Shown: positions 33,856 to 42,770, counted from the first letter of the stretch. The stretch is 64,000 nucleotides of DNA from JASLCR01 sp964384345 (GCA_964384345.1 CAYLKD010000002.1:1-64000); one strand, 5' to 3'. Numbers and translations: made by a program. The notes: generated by a model not told the origin, from the sequence alone.

Positions 33856-34945
33856 TCCACTTATTTTTGATGGCGGCAGGTTTTCGCCAATTTCACTTGA
33901 GCAACTTGTGAATAGTAGAGGCTACGGCAAGACATATCTCAACCCGTCGCCTACCTACGCAAAGATGGGTAAGTATATGCCACGCTTAACAATGTACAAA
34001 CGAGTACAAAAGTTCGGCGTGGTATATCAACTAGCGGTTGAGTTTTCAGCACCTAAAATGCTATTCGGTAATAACTTCGATGAGCTGACAGAGAACGACT
34101 TTGAAGCTCTGCTGACAGCACTACAGTCATCTCTACACGAGTTACTCGGTCATCGGTTCTTCAAGACACAACTTGCTCACGCTGATATTGCAGCTTGGCA
34201 TCCGTCGAAGAACATTGTGTTTCTTGATTACACATCTTGCCAGACTATTCTCAATACGATGGGTAAATTAGATGTAAGTAAAATGTATGATTTACAGAAA
34301 ACAGACTTTCGTGATGGACACGTTGTACATATCCACACCAATTCACTTGATATAGCCTTTTACGACAAAATGGCAGACCTGCGAAAAGCGAAGAAAAGCA
34401 GCAAACGAGCATTTGAAAAAGATAGCAACTTGCAGCTCAACTTACTTGAGGGGTTATCTGAATACCGACCGATGGAAGTATTCAGGTATGAAGTACGTTT
34501 TGTCGGTAGAGCATCTATCAAGCGAGCTTATCCTGAATTAGATAAATGGACATTTGAAAACCTTTACACAAAAGAAAAGTGCCAAGCCGTTCTATTAAAG
34601 CATTGGAATAAAATAACAGGTTCAGTAGATATGCTGGCACTAGACGTAAAAGAGCCGTACGAGCTATTGCAAAACTATCTTGAAGCGAACGATAACGTAA
34701 CACCTCAAGCTGCTCTTGCAGCAGTTGCTGGGCTGATTATTACAAGTCAGGTTGGTGCTGTTGGTTTACGAAATGTACTAGAAGCCGTGTACGGCAAACA
34801 AGCGTGGTATCGTATTAAGCCCTTGCTCAAACCGCCAGACGCATACCGCTTTACGTCGTTCTTGCATATAGACGAAGCCCTGCAACGGTTTACCCCTGCA
34901 CGTATGTCAGACTTCCTCTCAAACATTGAAAATACTGGTAAGTAA
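33809..34945 (+). CDS. Phage/plasmid replication initiation protein (CRI/gene II type)
   Basis: A 378-aa protein. MIDTVKLLIP at the N-terminus, a central VHIHTNSLDIAFYDKMADLRKAKK segment (HxH pattern, then YDK) and VFRYEVRF match the filamentous-phage gene II / Phage_CRI-type replication initiators, which nick DNA for rolling-circle replication. The assignment to a mechanism is inferred. I take the ATG at 33809; 33818 (MIDTV) is equally possible, and longer starts run far into the SpoVG gene. It lies directly upstream of the recombinase gene. Confidence 0.75.
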   Translation: MNIMIDTVKLLIPVHNPLIFDGGRFSPISLEQLVNSRGYGKTYLNPSPTYAKMGKYMPRLTMYKRVQKFGVVYQLAVEFSAPKMLFGNNFDELTENDFEALLTALQSSLHELLGHRFFKTQLAHADIAAWHPSKNIVFLDYTSCQTILNTMGKLDVSKMYDLQKTDFRDGHVVHIHTNSLDIAFYDKMADLRKAKKSSKRAFEKDSNLQLNLLEGLSEYRPMEVFRYEVRFVGRASIKRAYPELDKWTFENLYTKEKCQAVLLKHWNKITGSVDMLALDVKEPYELLQNYLEANDNVTPQAALAAVAGLIITSQVGAVGLRNVLEAVYGKQAWYRIKPLLKPPDAYRFTSFLHIDEALQRFTPARMSDFLSNIENTGK

Positions 34946-34971
34946 TGGTAAGTTATAAGGAGTAATATATT

Positions 34972-36585
34972 ATGGATACAAAGTTAATTCTAATCGCCCG
35001 AGTATCAGATGTTGAGCAACGTAAAGCGTTGCCAGCTCAGAAAATGCGTCTTGAGCGATACGCAGAACAAAAGCAATTACCGTCTGAATATCACGAGTTT
35101 GATGAGAGTGCTCATAAGGACGTACGTCAAAAGTTCAATAAGCTAGTGGAACATATCAAACAGCAGAAAGGTCTATGCTACGTAGTCTTCGACAAGATAG
35201 ACCGACTAACCCGTGATAGTAGTCAAGAAGAAGTAAAAGAATTACAGCAACTCGTTAAGTTCGGTAAGATAGAATTACACTTTCCGAACGATAGTCTTTA
35301 CATCGACAAAGGCTCGTCAGCCGCTGACTGGTTCAGGCTTGGCATCGGTATGGCACTAGCAAAGTACTATTCAGACAGTATTAGCGACAATGTTAAACGA
35401 CGATTTGAACAAATGTTGAGTGATGGCATTTGGGTACATCGTGCTCCTATTGGCTACAAGAATGTGCTGAAAGGCGGTACTTCACAGAAGCCCCTCAAAG
35501 ACATAGAGGTTGACGAAGCAAAGGCACACTACGTCATAAAGGCATTTGAGCTACGAGCACGTGGTATATCTTACGCAGTAATCGCTAAAGAACTTGGTGT
35601 TATGGGTTTTCGTAGCAATATCGCTGGCAGTAAAGCTCCAAACAAGGCTTTTCTTGAACGCATTCTAAATAATGAGTTTTATTGTGGCTTTATGGTTCAC
35701 GACGGTAGACGCTATCCACATAAATATCCACCCCTCGTTAGCCGTGGTCTATATAATCAAGTTCAACGTGTTCGTGATGTTCGTAAACACGAAAAAACTA
35801 AATATGACAGTAAAGACTATACGTTCAAGAAGATAGTTAAGTGCGGCAATTGCGGTCGAGCCGTATCGCCATTCAAGGCTCGTAACACGGTCTATTTAAG
35901 ATGTGCTAATGCTAAATGCAATAATCCTAATACAGCAGAGAGCCTTATTATAGATGGCGTTACGTCAGAAGTAGGGTTTATAGACATACCCGAACAATGG
36001 CTCGGACAAGTCATTTACGAGTTGCGTAATCGCCACGATGACCAACAGCAATACTTTACTCAAAACATTGAGCAGACCCGCAATGAGTACGATAAAATCA
36101 AAGGAAAGATGCGTAAGGTTTATTATGACCTACTTGAGGGTCGTATTACTCAGACATTCCACGATGAAATTGCAACTGAACTAGAAAAGAAACAGCAGGA
36201 GCTGAACGACCGCCTAAAGTTGCTAACAATTGATAACAAAACATTCCAAGTAACCGCTTCTTACCTGTTAGACCTCGCTCAGAGAGCCGAGGAGCTATTC
36301 AAAGAGAGCGATGACGGGCTAAGACAGAAGCTATTAGAATACCTACTTTCAAACATTGAATTAAAGGACAAAAAGCTGTCTTATATACTAAACGACCCCT
36401 TTAAATCCATAGTCGAGGCAAAGAAAAAGAGCCTAACGGCTCATAATTCAGATATTTGGTGCGGGTTAGGAGACTCTAACTCCTGGCCTCGTCCTTGGCA
36501 AGGACGCGCTCTAACAACTGAGCTAAACCCGCATGCTGCTACTCGTGAGATTATACCGAAAAATTATTGCTTCGACAAGGGCTAG
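34972..36585 (+). CDS. Large serine recombinase (site-specific integrase)
   Basis: A 537-aa recombinase. ARVSD holds the catalytic serine near the N-terminus, with the resolvase domain to ~140, then a recombinase domain (GIWVHRAPIGYKN...) and a zinc ribbon (KCGNCGRAV...CANAKCNNP, residues ~288-325), then a coiled coil (~345-420). It probably integrates and excises the element. AAGGAG precedes the ATG. The last ~50 residues (from about WCGLGDSNSWPRP) are read through the antisense tRNA-Gly and its terminator, so this C-terminus belongs to host DNA at the junction. Confidence 0.92.
   Translation: MDTKLILIARVSDVEQRKALPAQKMRLERYAEQKQLPSEYHEFDESAHKDVRQKFNKLVEHIKQQKGLCYVVFDKIDRLTRDSSQEEVKELQQLVKFGKIELHFPNDSLYIDKGSSAADWFRLGIGMALAKYYSDSISDNVKRRFEQMLSDGIWVHRAPIGYKNVLKGGTSQKPLKDIEVDEAKAHYVIKAFELRARGISYAVIAKELGVMGFRSNIAGSKAPNKAFLERILNNEFYCGFMVHDGRRYPHKYPPLVSRGLYNQVQRVRDVRKHEKTKYDSKDYTFKKIVKCGNCGRAVSPFKARNTVYLRCANAKCNNPNTAESLIIDGVTSEVGFIDIPEQWLGQVIYELRNRHDDQQQYFTQNIEQTRNEYDKIKGKMRKVYYDLLEGRITQTFHDEIATELEKKQQELNDRLKLLTIDNKTFQVTASYLLDLAQRAEELFKESDDGLRQKLLEYLLSNIELKDKKLSYILNDPFKSIVEAKKKSLTAHNSDIWCGLGDSNSWPRPWQGRALTTELNPHAATREIIPKNYCFDKG
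36421..36442 (-). terminator. Intrinsic terminator of tRNA-Gly inside the recombinase ORF
   Basis: On the minus strand GAGCC-GTTA-GGCTC is followed by TTTTTCTT (complement of 36421-36428). It lies 15 nt past the CCA end of tRNA-Gly and is antisense to recombinase codons. Confidence 0.8.
36457..36532 (-). tRNA. tRNA-Gly (anticodon GCC)
   Basis: A complete cloverleaf on the minus strand: acceptor GCGGGTT/AACCCGC, D arm GCTC/GAGC, anticodon stem CGTCC/GGACG with loop TTGCCAA (GCC), and T arm AGGAG/CTCCT around TTAGAGT (unusual: TTA in place of TTC). A73 and an encoded CCA are present. It marks the right boundary of the mobile element. Confidence 0.96.
36471..36489 (+). repeat. Right copy of the 19-nt inverted repeat (inside tRNA-Gly)
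   Basis: AGACTCTAACTCCTGGCCT covers the tRNA T arm and variable loop. Its reverse complement occurs with one mismatch at 25613-25631, on the far side of the element. Confidence 0.6.
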
Positions 36586-36785
36586 AATAAACCGCCTGAA
36601 GAACCTCGTTCACTTTGGACGGATGCTAGTACACGTTTCGCTTCATCTTCAGCTTTTCGTGCGATGTCATCGGCTTCTTGTTCAAATTGCTCGGCACGTT
36701 GGTTGAGGTCTGTAGCTTGCTGACGTAGTTTGGCGGCTTCTTCTCGCTTTTGTTTTGCTTGATCGCGCATTTGTTCTGGGTTCAT
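36582..36785 (-). CDS. Small coiled-coil protein (67 aa)
   Basis: Almost entirely one charged alpha helix of Glu/Lys/Ala/Gln heptads (residues ~4-58), then a short Gly/Ser tail. GGAGG lies at good distance from the ATG (leadered). It resembles small structural or nucleoid-type helical proteins, but no function can be given. Its stop overlaps the end of the recombinase frame by 4 nt, so it is the first host gene right of the element. Confidence 0.8.
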   Translation of the reverse strand: MNPEQMRDQAKQKREEAAKLRQQATDLNQRAEQFEQEADDIARKAEDEAKRVLASVQSERGSSGGLF

Positions 36786-36859
36786 ATATATCCTCCGTTA
36801 TTTCTCTTATTAGTATATCATTTGTCGATATCTCTATGTATCACGTATGATAAGAGCAT

Positions 36860-38146
36860 ATGTTTAAAACATTCATCCAGCGTCGTCTCGAGCATTACGT
36901 CTCGCAATATTTCCAGAAGCATCCTGAAGTAAAACTCGTTGTCGTCGTCGGCAGCATCGGTAAGACCTCGACAAAACTTATGACCGCAACCGTGCTCAGT
37001 CAAAAGCTGCGCGTTCGCATGGAAAACAACAATCACAATACGCATATGAGCGCGCCCCTTGGCATCCTCGGCATCGAATATCCAGACGATATCCGCAATC
37101 CTTTTGCATGGATCGCAGTGTTTTTGGCGGCACGTAAGCGTATAGCAGCGCCGAGTGATGTCGACGTGATTGTACAAGAGCTCGGTACCGATCGGATCGG
37201 TGAAATACCACATTTTGGCACGTATCTGCGTCCGGATATCGCCGTTGTTACAGCAGTAACGCAGGAACATATGGAATTTTTTGGCACGATCGAAGCAGTG
37301 GCGCAAGAAGAACTGTCGGCGGCTAATTTTTCACAGCTGACGCTCATCAATCGCGATGATATTGACGGGAGATTTGCAGAATTTTTGACGCAGGAAAATA
37401 TCACGACGTACGGTTCAACAAATGCGGCAGAGCACCGTATCGAAATCGACGACTGGAATCTAAACGACGGCTTTACTGGCTCCATCATCGCGCCAGAACT
37501 CGAATCGCCACTGCCGGTCAACATTTCGCTAATTGGTGAGCACACGTTGCATCCAGTCATGGGCGCGGTCAGTGTGGCGCTCAAACTCGGATTAAGCGCT
37601 GACGAGATCAAGCGCGGTGTTGAACTCTTAGAACCGGTACATGGTCGCATGAATGTGCTCTACGGCCTAAAAGGTAGCATATTGATAGACGATACCTACA
37701 ACTCAAGTCCCGCAGCTGCGTCAGCAGCCTTACAAACGCTGTACGGCATGACTGTACCGCAGAGAATCGCGGTGCTCGGCGATATGAATGAACTTGGCGA
37801 TAGCTCGCAGGATGAGCACGAAGCACTCGGCAAATTATGCGATCCAAACCTGCTTGCTTGGGTTGTCACAGTAGGTGAGCAAGCCAATACGTACTTGGCG
37901 CCACAAGCCCGCTCCAATGGCTGCCAAGTAAAAACCTGTGCAACTGCGCTTGAGGCTGGTGCATTTGTCCATAGTGTCCTCGAAACTGACGGAGTCATCC
38001 TCTTTAAAGGCTCACAAGGAAATATATATCTTGAAGAAGCGGTCAAGATGGTACTTCACAAAGCATCCGATGACAAAAAACTTGTACGACAGTCACGACA
38101 GTGGATGAATATAAAGCGTGTATTCTTTGAACAGATGTCATCGTAA
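36860..38146 (+). CDS. murF: Mur ligase, MurF-type (UDP-MurNAc-tripeptide:D-Ala-D-Ala ligase)
   Basis: A 428-aa ligase adding D-Ala-D-Ala to the peptidoglycan precursor, using the Ddl product. VVGSIGKTSTK is the P-loop, ENNNHNTHMSAPLGI the substrate loop, QEHMEFFG the following His motif, and DDTYNSSPAA the typical MurF C-domain motif. The first (UDP-binding) domain is very short or absent, so it is smaller than usual and an unusual subfamily assignment is possible. TATGAT lies 8 nt before the ATG (leaderless). Confidence 0.85.
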   Translation: MFKTFIQRRLEHYVSQYFQKHPEVKLVVVVGSIGKTSTKLMTATVLSQKLRVRMENNNHNTHMSAPLGILGIEYPDDIRNPFAWIAVFLAARKRIAAPSDVDVIVQELGTDRIGEIPHFGTYLRPDIAVVTAVTQEHMEFFGTIEAVAQEELSAANFSQLTLINRDDIDGRFAEFLTQENITTYGSTNAAEHRIEIDDWNLNDGFTGSIIAPELESPLPVNISLIGEHTLHPVMGAVSVALKLGLSADEIKRGVELLEPVHGRMNVLYGLKGSILIDDTYNSSPAAASAALQTLYGMTVPQRIAVLGDMNELGDSSQDEHEALGKLCDPNLLAWVVTVGEQANTYLAPQARSNGCQVKTCATALEAGAFVHSVLETDGVILFKGSQGNIYLEEAVKMVLHKASDDKKLVRQSRQWMNIKRVFFEQMSS

Positions 38147-38192
38147 ACTGTGGTATCATGACTCTAAACTATTAGCATAAGGAATATACTAC

Positions 38193-39656
38193 ATGCCCGA
38201 AGATAATATATCGCCAACTACTCCCAACGACGCAGACAATGGCAATAGGTATGACAATGACGGGGCAGTGCACTCACTCGGAATGCGACCGGTTTCCTCA
38301 AATGATACTATCACTCCGAATGAATCGTTTGATACGGTTGTTTCAACTCCGGATATGGAACCGCCAACATCTCCAACAGCGCCGCAGCTGGATGAAACTG
38401 CAAACACTACTGTCGAGGCTCCAGTGGCTTTAAGTTCGACATCAGAGACGACGTCAACTTCTACTTCTTTTGCAACTCCAGCTCCTGTTTCAGCTCCTCA
38501 ACCTGAAGTCATCCCACCGGTTACGCCATCTGTTGCTGCGGCAACTGTTCCGCCGGCGAATACATCATCTGGCTCAGCAATGACTGGTTCAAAAAAACCA
38601 AAGACCAAAGCTATTGTTATCGGAGCACTCGTAGGCGTACTCGTTTTACTAGGTGCTGGCGGTACGGCAGCGTATGCCATGTATCAGCAGCCTGACAGGG
38701 TCGTAGCTGACGGTATGGCTAATATCGTCAAAGCAAAAATGACAGGTATAAATGGCACCGTAACTATCGCTTCAGCGGATGTTGATGTTACAGTCGCACT
38801 CACAAGTAAATCATCGAAAGATTCTTCTGCGGCCAATGCAAACGTAAAAGTAAAAATGAAAAGTGGAGAACTCTCAGGTAAAGAATTTGATGTCGTTGCA
38901 AATAGTGTAGTTGTCAAAGATGGGACGATGTATATCAAATTAACTAACCTTGATAAAGCATTTGATGCGTATATTGATGCAGCGTTTGCCGCAAATCAAG
39001 GTTCGGCAGAATACGGACAACTGTTTAAAGCATTTATCAAAGAGGCGTACATGCCAACCATCAATGCCTTGAACAATCAGTGGATCAAAATTACCGCAGA
39101 TGACCTGAAGAGTGTCGACCAAAGTTCTGGCAACGACCTCAAATGTTTGACTGATACCGTTAATAAAGTCCGCGATGACAAGCAATTGTCCAAGCAGGTT
39201 GCAGATGCGTATAAAGCTAATACGTTTGTAATCGTCAAAGAGAAACTTGGCACTAAAGAAGGCAATATGGGATATTTGATCGATCTAAATGAAGATAAAG
39301 CACAAAAATTTAGTGACAGTTTGCAAAGTACTGAAATTGGCACATCACTAAAGTCGTGTCTCAAGGACACGTCGTCAGATACATCCAAGTCTGAGGGCGA
39401 TACGATCAAAAACGGTCGACTCGAAGTATGGGTCAGTAAGTGGTCTCATCAGATAATGCATGTCACAGCAAGTGGCGAAGATAGTTCTGATAGCAAATCG
39501 ACTTTCTCGCTCGATATGACCCCAAGTTACAACAACTACGAAACTGTTGATGTACCAAAGGACGCAAAGAGCATCAAAGAGTTACAGGACGTCATCTCAC
39601 CGCTATTATTCACAAGCACTGGTACGTCATCTTCCAGTAGCAGCATACAGCTATAG
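38193..39656 (+). CDS. Membrane-anchored surface protein with Ser/Thr/Pro-rich cytoplasmic region
   Basis: A 487-aa protein. Residues 1-~130 are disordered and rich in Pro, Thr, Ser and Ala. A membrane helix follows (~145-168) and then a ~310-aa extracytoplasmic domain of beta-rich repeats (VTIASADVDVTVALTSKSSK...) with Cys pairs. The domain order resembles LprG/LppX-like lipid-carrying folds, but I cannot confirm this. AAGGAA precedes the ATG. It ends before a terminator overlapping the leuS promoter. Confidence 0.72.
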   Translation: MPEDNISPTTPNDADNGNRYDNDGAVHSLGMRPVSSNDTITPNESFDTVVSTPDMEPPTSPTAPQLDETANTTVEAPVALSSTSETTSTSTSFATPAPVSAPQPEVIPPVTPSVAAATVPPANTSSGSAMTGSKKPKTKAIVIGALVGVLVLLGAGGTAAYAMYQQPDRVVADGMANIVKAKMTGINGTVTIASADVDVTVALTSKSSKDSSAANANVKVKMKSGELSGKEFDVVANSVVVKDGTMYIKLTNLDKAFDAYIDAAFAANQGSAEYGQLFKAFIKEAYMPTINALNNQWIKITADDLKSVDQSSGNDLKCLTDTVNKVRDDKQLSKQVADAYKANTFVIVKEKLGTKEGNMGYLIDLNEDKAQKFSDSLQSTEIGTSLKSCLKDTSSDTSKSEGDTIKNGRLEVWVSKWSHQIMHVTASGEDSSDSKSTFSLDMTPSYNNYETVDVPKDAKSIKELQDVISPLLFTSTGTSSSSSSIQL

Positions 39657-39678
39657 AAATTTTTTTAACTGCAAGTAC

Positions 39679-39706
39679 CGCCGTCTGGAGAACAGAGGGC
39701 GGTTTT
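39679..39706 (+). terminator. Intrinsic terminator abutting the leuS promoter
   Basis: CCGCC..TCTG / CAGA..GGCGG stem with one G-G mismatch and a GAGAA loop, followed by TTTT. The leuS -10 box (39709-39714) starts 2 nt later, so the terminator replaces the -35 region. Confidence 0.7.
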
Positions 39707-39722
39707 GCTATAATCAATCACA

Positions 39723-42149
39723 ATGAAACGCTACAATCCGACCGATATTGAACCGAAATGGCAGCAAACGTGGGCTTCAGACAGCCGTTATGCTGCTAAT
39801 GAAGATTCTCAAAAGCCAAAATATTACGTGACAAGCATGTTTCCGTATCCATCTGGTGCAGGCATGCACGCAGGGCACTTTTTTGAGCACTCGATCGTCG
39901 ATGCTGTAGCTCGCTTTCGCCGTAGTCTCGGACACAATGTCATGTACCCAATGGGTTGGGATAGCTTTGGACTACCTGCAGAAAACTATGCGATCAAAAC
40001 AGGTACCGCTCCTGCGGTAGCGACCAAAGAAAATATTGCGAATTTCAAAAATCAGCTGACAAGAGTTGGGGCCAGTATCGATTGGGCACGAGAAATCAAT
40101 ACGACAGATCCTGAGTATTACAAATGGACACAGTGGATATTTACGCAACTGTTTGAGCGCGGTTTGGCTTACCAAAAAGAAAGTCTGCAGTGGTGGTGCC
40201 CGGTCGATAAGACAGTTCTGGCTAATGAACAAGTCGAAAATGGTCACTGTTGGCGCTGCGGTACACTCGTCGAGAAAAAATCCATGAAGCAGTGGTTTTT
40301 CAAGATTACCGACTACGCAGATGCACTCCTCGAAGAAATCCACGCGCTCGATTGGCCTGAAAAAATTAAAACCGCTCAAACCAACTGGATTGGTCGCTCG
40401 GAAGGTGCCGAGGTCAAATTCAAAATCGAAGAAACAGACGACGACATCACGGTATTTACGACCCGTCCTGATACATTGTTTGGCGCAACGTTCCTCGTCC
40501 TTGCACCTGAGCACCAGCTGGCGCGCTCGCTTGCAACTGACGAGATGCGTGAAAGTGTCGAGCGGTATATTTCTGATGCCGTAAAGAAGTCCGAAATCGA
40601 ACGCCAATCAGAAGGCAAAGAAAAAACAGGTGTTTGGACTGGCAGCTATGCGATCAATCCAGCCAATGGTGAAAAAGTACCGATTTGGATCGCAGACTAC
40701 GTATTTGGTGGCTATGGCACTGGAGCCGTCATGGGCGTGCCAGCACATGACGAACGCGATTTTGCATTCGCAACAAAATTCAAATTGGCAATCATGGAAG
40801 TTATTCAGCGTCCAGAAGATTTCTCTGAACAGTGTTATCACGGTGAAGGACAACTTATAAATTCATCTCAATTTGATGGAATCAATACGAGCGATGCTCG
40901 TGAAGAAATCATCGCATGGCTTGAAGAGCAAGGAAGAGGAACGACGAAAGTTTCCTACAAGATGCGTGACTGGCTTATTTCACGTCAGCGCTATTGGGGT
41001 GCACCTATTCCAATTATTCATTGTCCGACGCACGGCGCGGTCAGTGTCCCAGAAAGTGATTTACCAGTTGTATTACCAGAAGTTGAAGATTATGCACCAA
41101 AGGGCGATGGCAAATCACCACTCGCGCGTCAAGAAGAATGGGTCCAGACCGTCTGTCCTACATGTGGCGGTCCAGCTCGACGTGAGACTGACGTAATGGA
41201 TGGGTATGCCTGCTCTAGTTGGTACTTACTTCGCTACACCGATCCGCGCAATGCTGAGCAAGCCTGGGATCCTGCGAAGGCTGATTACTGGACACCACTT
41301 GATATGTATATCGGTGGTGATCATGCAGTTGCGCATTTGCTCTATGTCCGTTTTTGGAATCACGTGTTCTTTGACATGGGACTCGTTCCTGCTAAAGAAC
41401 CTGTCAAAAAACTTGTCTATCACGGTTTGATCCAGGCTGAAGATGGTCGCAAGATGAGCAAGAGCCTTGGCAATGTCGTCGATCCGCTCGATGTGATTGA
41501 TCAAGGATATGGCGCGGACGCACTGCGCACATTTGAACTATTCCTTGGGCCCATCAACGAAAACTCAAACTGGTCATCACGGGGTATAGCCGGTGTCTAC
41601 CGATTCCTTAACCGCGTCTGGACACTCGTACAGGAATTTGAGGACAGTGACAAAGCTGGTCATGCCGAAACCAAGAAACTCAATAGTTTAACGCACCAGA
41701 CAATAAAAAAAGTTACTGATGATTATTATCGACTCAGTTTCAACACAGCCATTGCAGCGCTCATGGAATACGTCAATGATCTGTACAAACTCAAGGTCGA
41801 CGGTTTTACCTCAGAATGGAAAGAAGCTCTTGAACATCTCGTCCAGCTGCTCCAGCCATTAGCGCCACACATGGCAGCTGAATTGTGGGAGCAGCTGGGG
41901 AATGAATCGCAGCTAGATTTTGAAGCTTGGCCTGCAGTCGATCTATCAAAAATCGTGACTGACACTATATTGATTATCGTTCAGGTTAATGGCAAGCTTC
42001 GCGCTAAACTAGAAGTCTCTCCAGATGAAAATGAAGACACAATCAAAGAAATGGCGTTACATGATGAAAATGTCATCAAGCATCTTGATAATAAAAAACC
42101 AGCCAAGGTGATATACATCCCTGGCCGGCTCGTGAGTATCGTACTCTAG
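39723..42149 (+). CDS. leuS: Leucyl-tRNA synthetase
   Basis: An 808-aa class I synthetase charging tRNA-Leu. The HIGH-like GMHAGHFFEHS motif is near residue 45, the catalytic KMSKS appears as GRKMSKSLGN (~575), and the CP1 editing domain lies between (TTRPDTLFGATF). The zinc motif WWCPVDKTVL...CWRCG is intact. TGCTATAAT ends 8 nt before the ATG, with no SD (leaderless). Its stop abuts the convergent LysM gene. Confidence 0.97.
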   Translation: MKRYNPTDIEPKWQQTWASDSRYAANEDSQKPKYYVTSMFPYPSGAGMHAGHFFEHSIVDAVARFRRSLGHNVMYPMGWDSFGLPAENYAIKTGTAPAVATKENIANFKNQLTRVGASIDWAREINTTDPEYYKWTQWIFTQLFERGLAYQKESLQWWCPVDKTVLANEQVENGHCWRCGTLVEKKSMKQWFFKITDYADALLEEIHALDWPEKIKTAQTNWIGRSEGAEVKFKIEETDDDITVFTTRPDTLFGATFLVLAPEHQLARSLATDEMRESVERYISDAVKKSEIERQSEGKEKTGVWTGSYAINPANGEKVPIWIADYVFGGYGTGAVMGVPAHDERDFAFATKFKLAIMEVIQRPEDFSEQCYHGEGQLINSSQFDGINTSDAREEIIAWLEEQGRGTTKVSYKMRDWLISRQRYWGAPIPIIHCPTHGAVSVPESDLPVVLPEVEDYAPKGDGKSPLARQEEWVQTVCPTCGGPARRETDVMDGYACSSWYLLRYTDPRNAEQAWDPAKADYWTPLDMYIGGDHAVAHLLYVRFWNHVFFDMGLVPAKEPVKKLVYHGLIQAEDGRKMSKSLGNVVDPLDVIDQGYGADALRTFELFLGPINENSNWSSRGIAGVYRFLNRVWTLVQEFEDSDKAGHAETKKLNSLTHQTIKKVTDDYYRLSFNTAIAALMEYVNDLYKLKVDGFTSEWKEALEHLVQLLQPLAPHMAAELWEQLGNESQLDFEAWPAVDLSKIVTDTILIIVQVNGKLRAKLEVSPDENEDTIKEMALHDENVIKHLDNKKPAKVIYIPGRLVSIVL

Positions 42150-42479
42150 CTATTCTTTGACAGGATCAGAGCAAAGGCTGTCAGGTATTTTGAGTATTTG
42201 ACCAGCGTGAATATTTGATGATGGTAGATCATTTGCTGATATAAGAGTTAGTACTTCCTCTTGAATTTGTGCATCACTCGAGTCCGGACATACATCAAAA
42301 GCTATCCCACTCAATGTATCGCCATGAGCAACAGTGGTTGCCTTAGGAGCAGAAGGTTGTGGTTCAGAGTTTGGATTGCAAGCTGATATTCCGAGAGCAA
42401 GACTTACTGTCACGGCTGAAGCAGCTAGTCGATTGAATCGTGAAGTTAAAAATATACGTGCTGATGGATCTGTATTCAT
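42150..42479 (-). CDS. LysM-domain lipoprotein
   Basis: A 109-aa protein with a lipobox (LGISAC, lipidated Cys at residue ~34) after a signal region, a Pro-rich linker, and one LysM domain (ATTVAHGDTLSGIAFDVC..., ILKIPDSL). LysM binds peptidoglycan GlcNAc, so it may tether wall structures. The promoter is a perfect consensus and leaderless. It is convergent with leuS with no gap. Confidence 0.88.
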   Translation of the reverse strand: MNTDPSARIFLTSRFNRLAASAVTVSLALGISACNPNSEPQPSAPKATTVAHGDTLSGIAFDVCPDSSDAQIQEEVLTLISANDLPSSNIHAGQILKIPDSLCSDPVKE

Positions 42480-42514
42480 TTGGCCATTATAGCATTTATA
42501 ACATATTTTGTCAA
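42480..42514 (-). promoter_or_regulatory. Perfect consensus promoter TTGACA-17-TATAAT with 6-nt gap to ATG
   Basis: On the minus strand TTGACA (complement of 42509-42514), a 17-nt spacer ending TGC (extended -10), TATAAT (complement of 42486-42491) and then 6 nt to the ATG of the LysM gene. It is the clearest example in the window of a leaderless promoter. Confidence 0.85.
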
Positions 42515-42521
42515 TATCATC

Positions 42522-42550
42522 TTGTGCAAAAAGCTCATCTACGCTACACT
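42522..42550 (+). promoter_or_regulatory. Promoter of rpmF-nusB operon
   Basis: TTGTGC (42522-42527), 17-nt spacer, TACACT (42545-42550). Transcription should start about 35 nt before the rpmF ATG, leaving room for the AAGGAG SD. Confidence 0.65.
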
Positions 42551-42591
42551 GTTACATAAGATTTACTACCTTAGAACAAGGAGAACATTAC

Positions 42592-42735
42592 ATGGCAGAG
42601 CCAAAAAAGCAGACTAGCCCGCGTAAGACGGGTCTTCGACGTAGCCACCTACGCCTTAAGCTTGCCCGTGCAGTGAACGCAAAGTCACCTGTGAAAGTTC
42701 ACACGACAAAGCGCGAAACCGGCAAGAAAAAATAG
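42592..42735 (+). CDS. rpmF: Ribosomal protein bL32, zinc-free type
   Basis: A 47-aa basic protein. PKKQTSPRKTGLRRSHLRLKL matches the bL32 N-terminus (tail threading into the 50S), but the C-terminal half has no cysteine, so the usual four-Cys zinc ribbon is absent. AAGGAG is 8 nt upstream. An in-frame start at 42508 would lie upstream of the promoter and is rejected. It heads the nusB-nudix-rnc cluster. Confidence 0.88.
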   Translation: MAEPKKQTSPRKTGLRRSHLRLKLARAVNAKSPVKVHTTKRETGKKK

Positions 42736-42770
42736 TCATTTTAATTTAACATCATCAGAAAGAACCAATT

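Larger units (their letters stand above)
25467..36456. mobile_element. Putative ~11-kb integrative element at tRNA-Gly
   Basis: The element is bounded on the right by tRNA-Gly (36457-36532). It contains a large serine recombinase, a phage/plasmid-type Rep protein, a SpoVG-like protein, small phage-like ORFs, two HTH regulators, an Ltp-type surface protein and metal-resistance cargo (copper operon, CDF exporter). None of these belong to the surrounding core order. The left edge is not resolved. It probably lies between the host gene ending its promoter at ~25480 and the copper ATPase stop at 25826. No direct repeat of the tRNA 3' end was found on the left. Confidence 0.7.
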
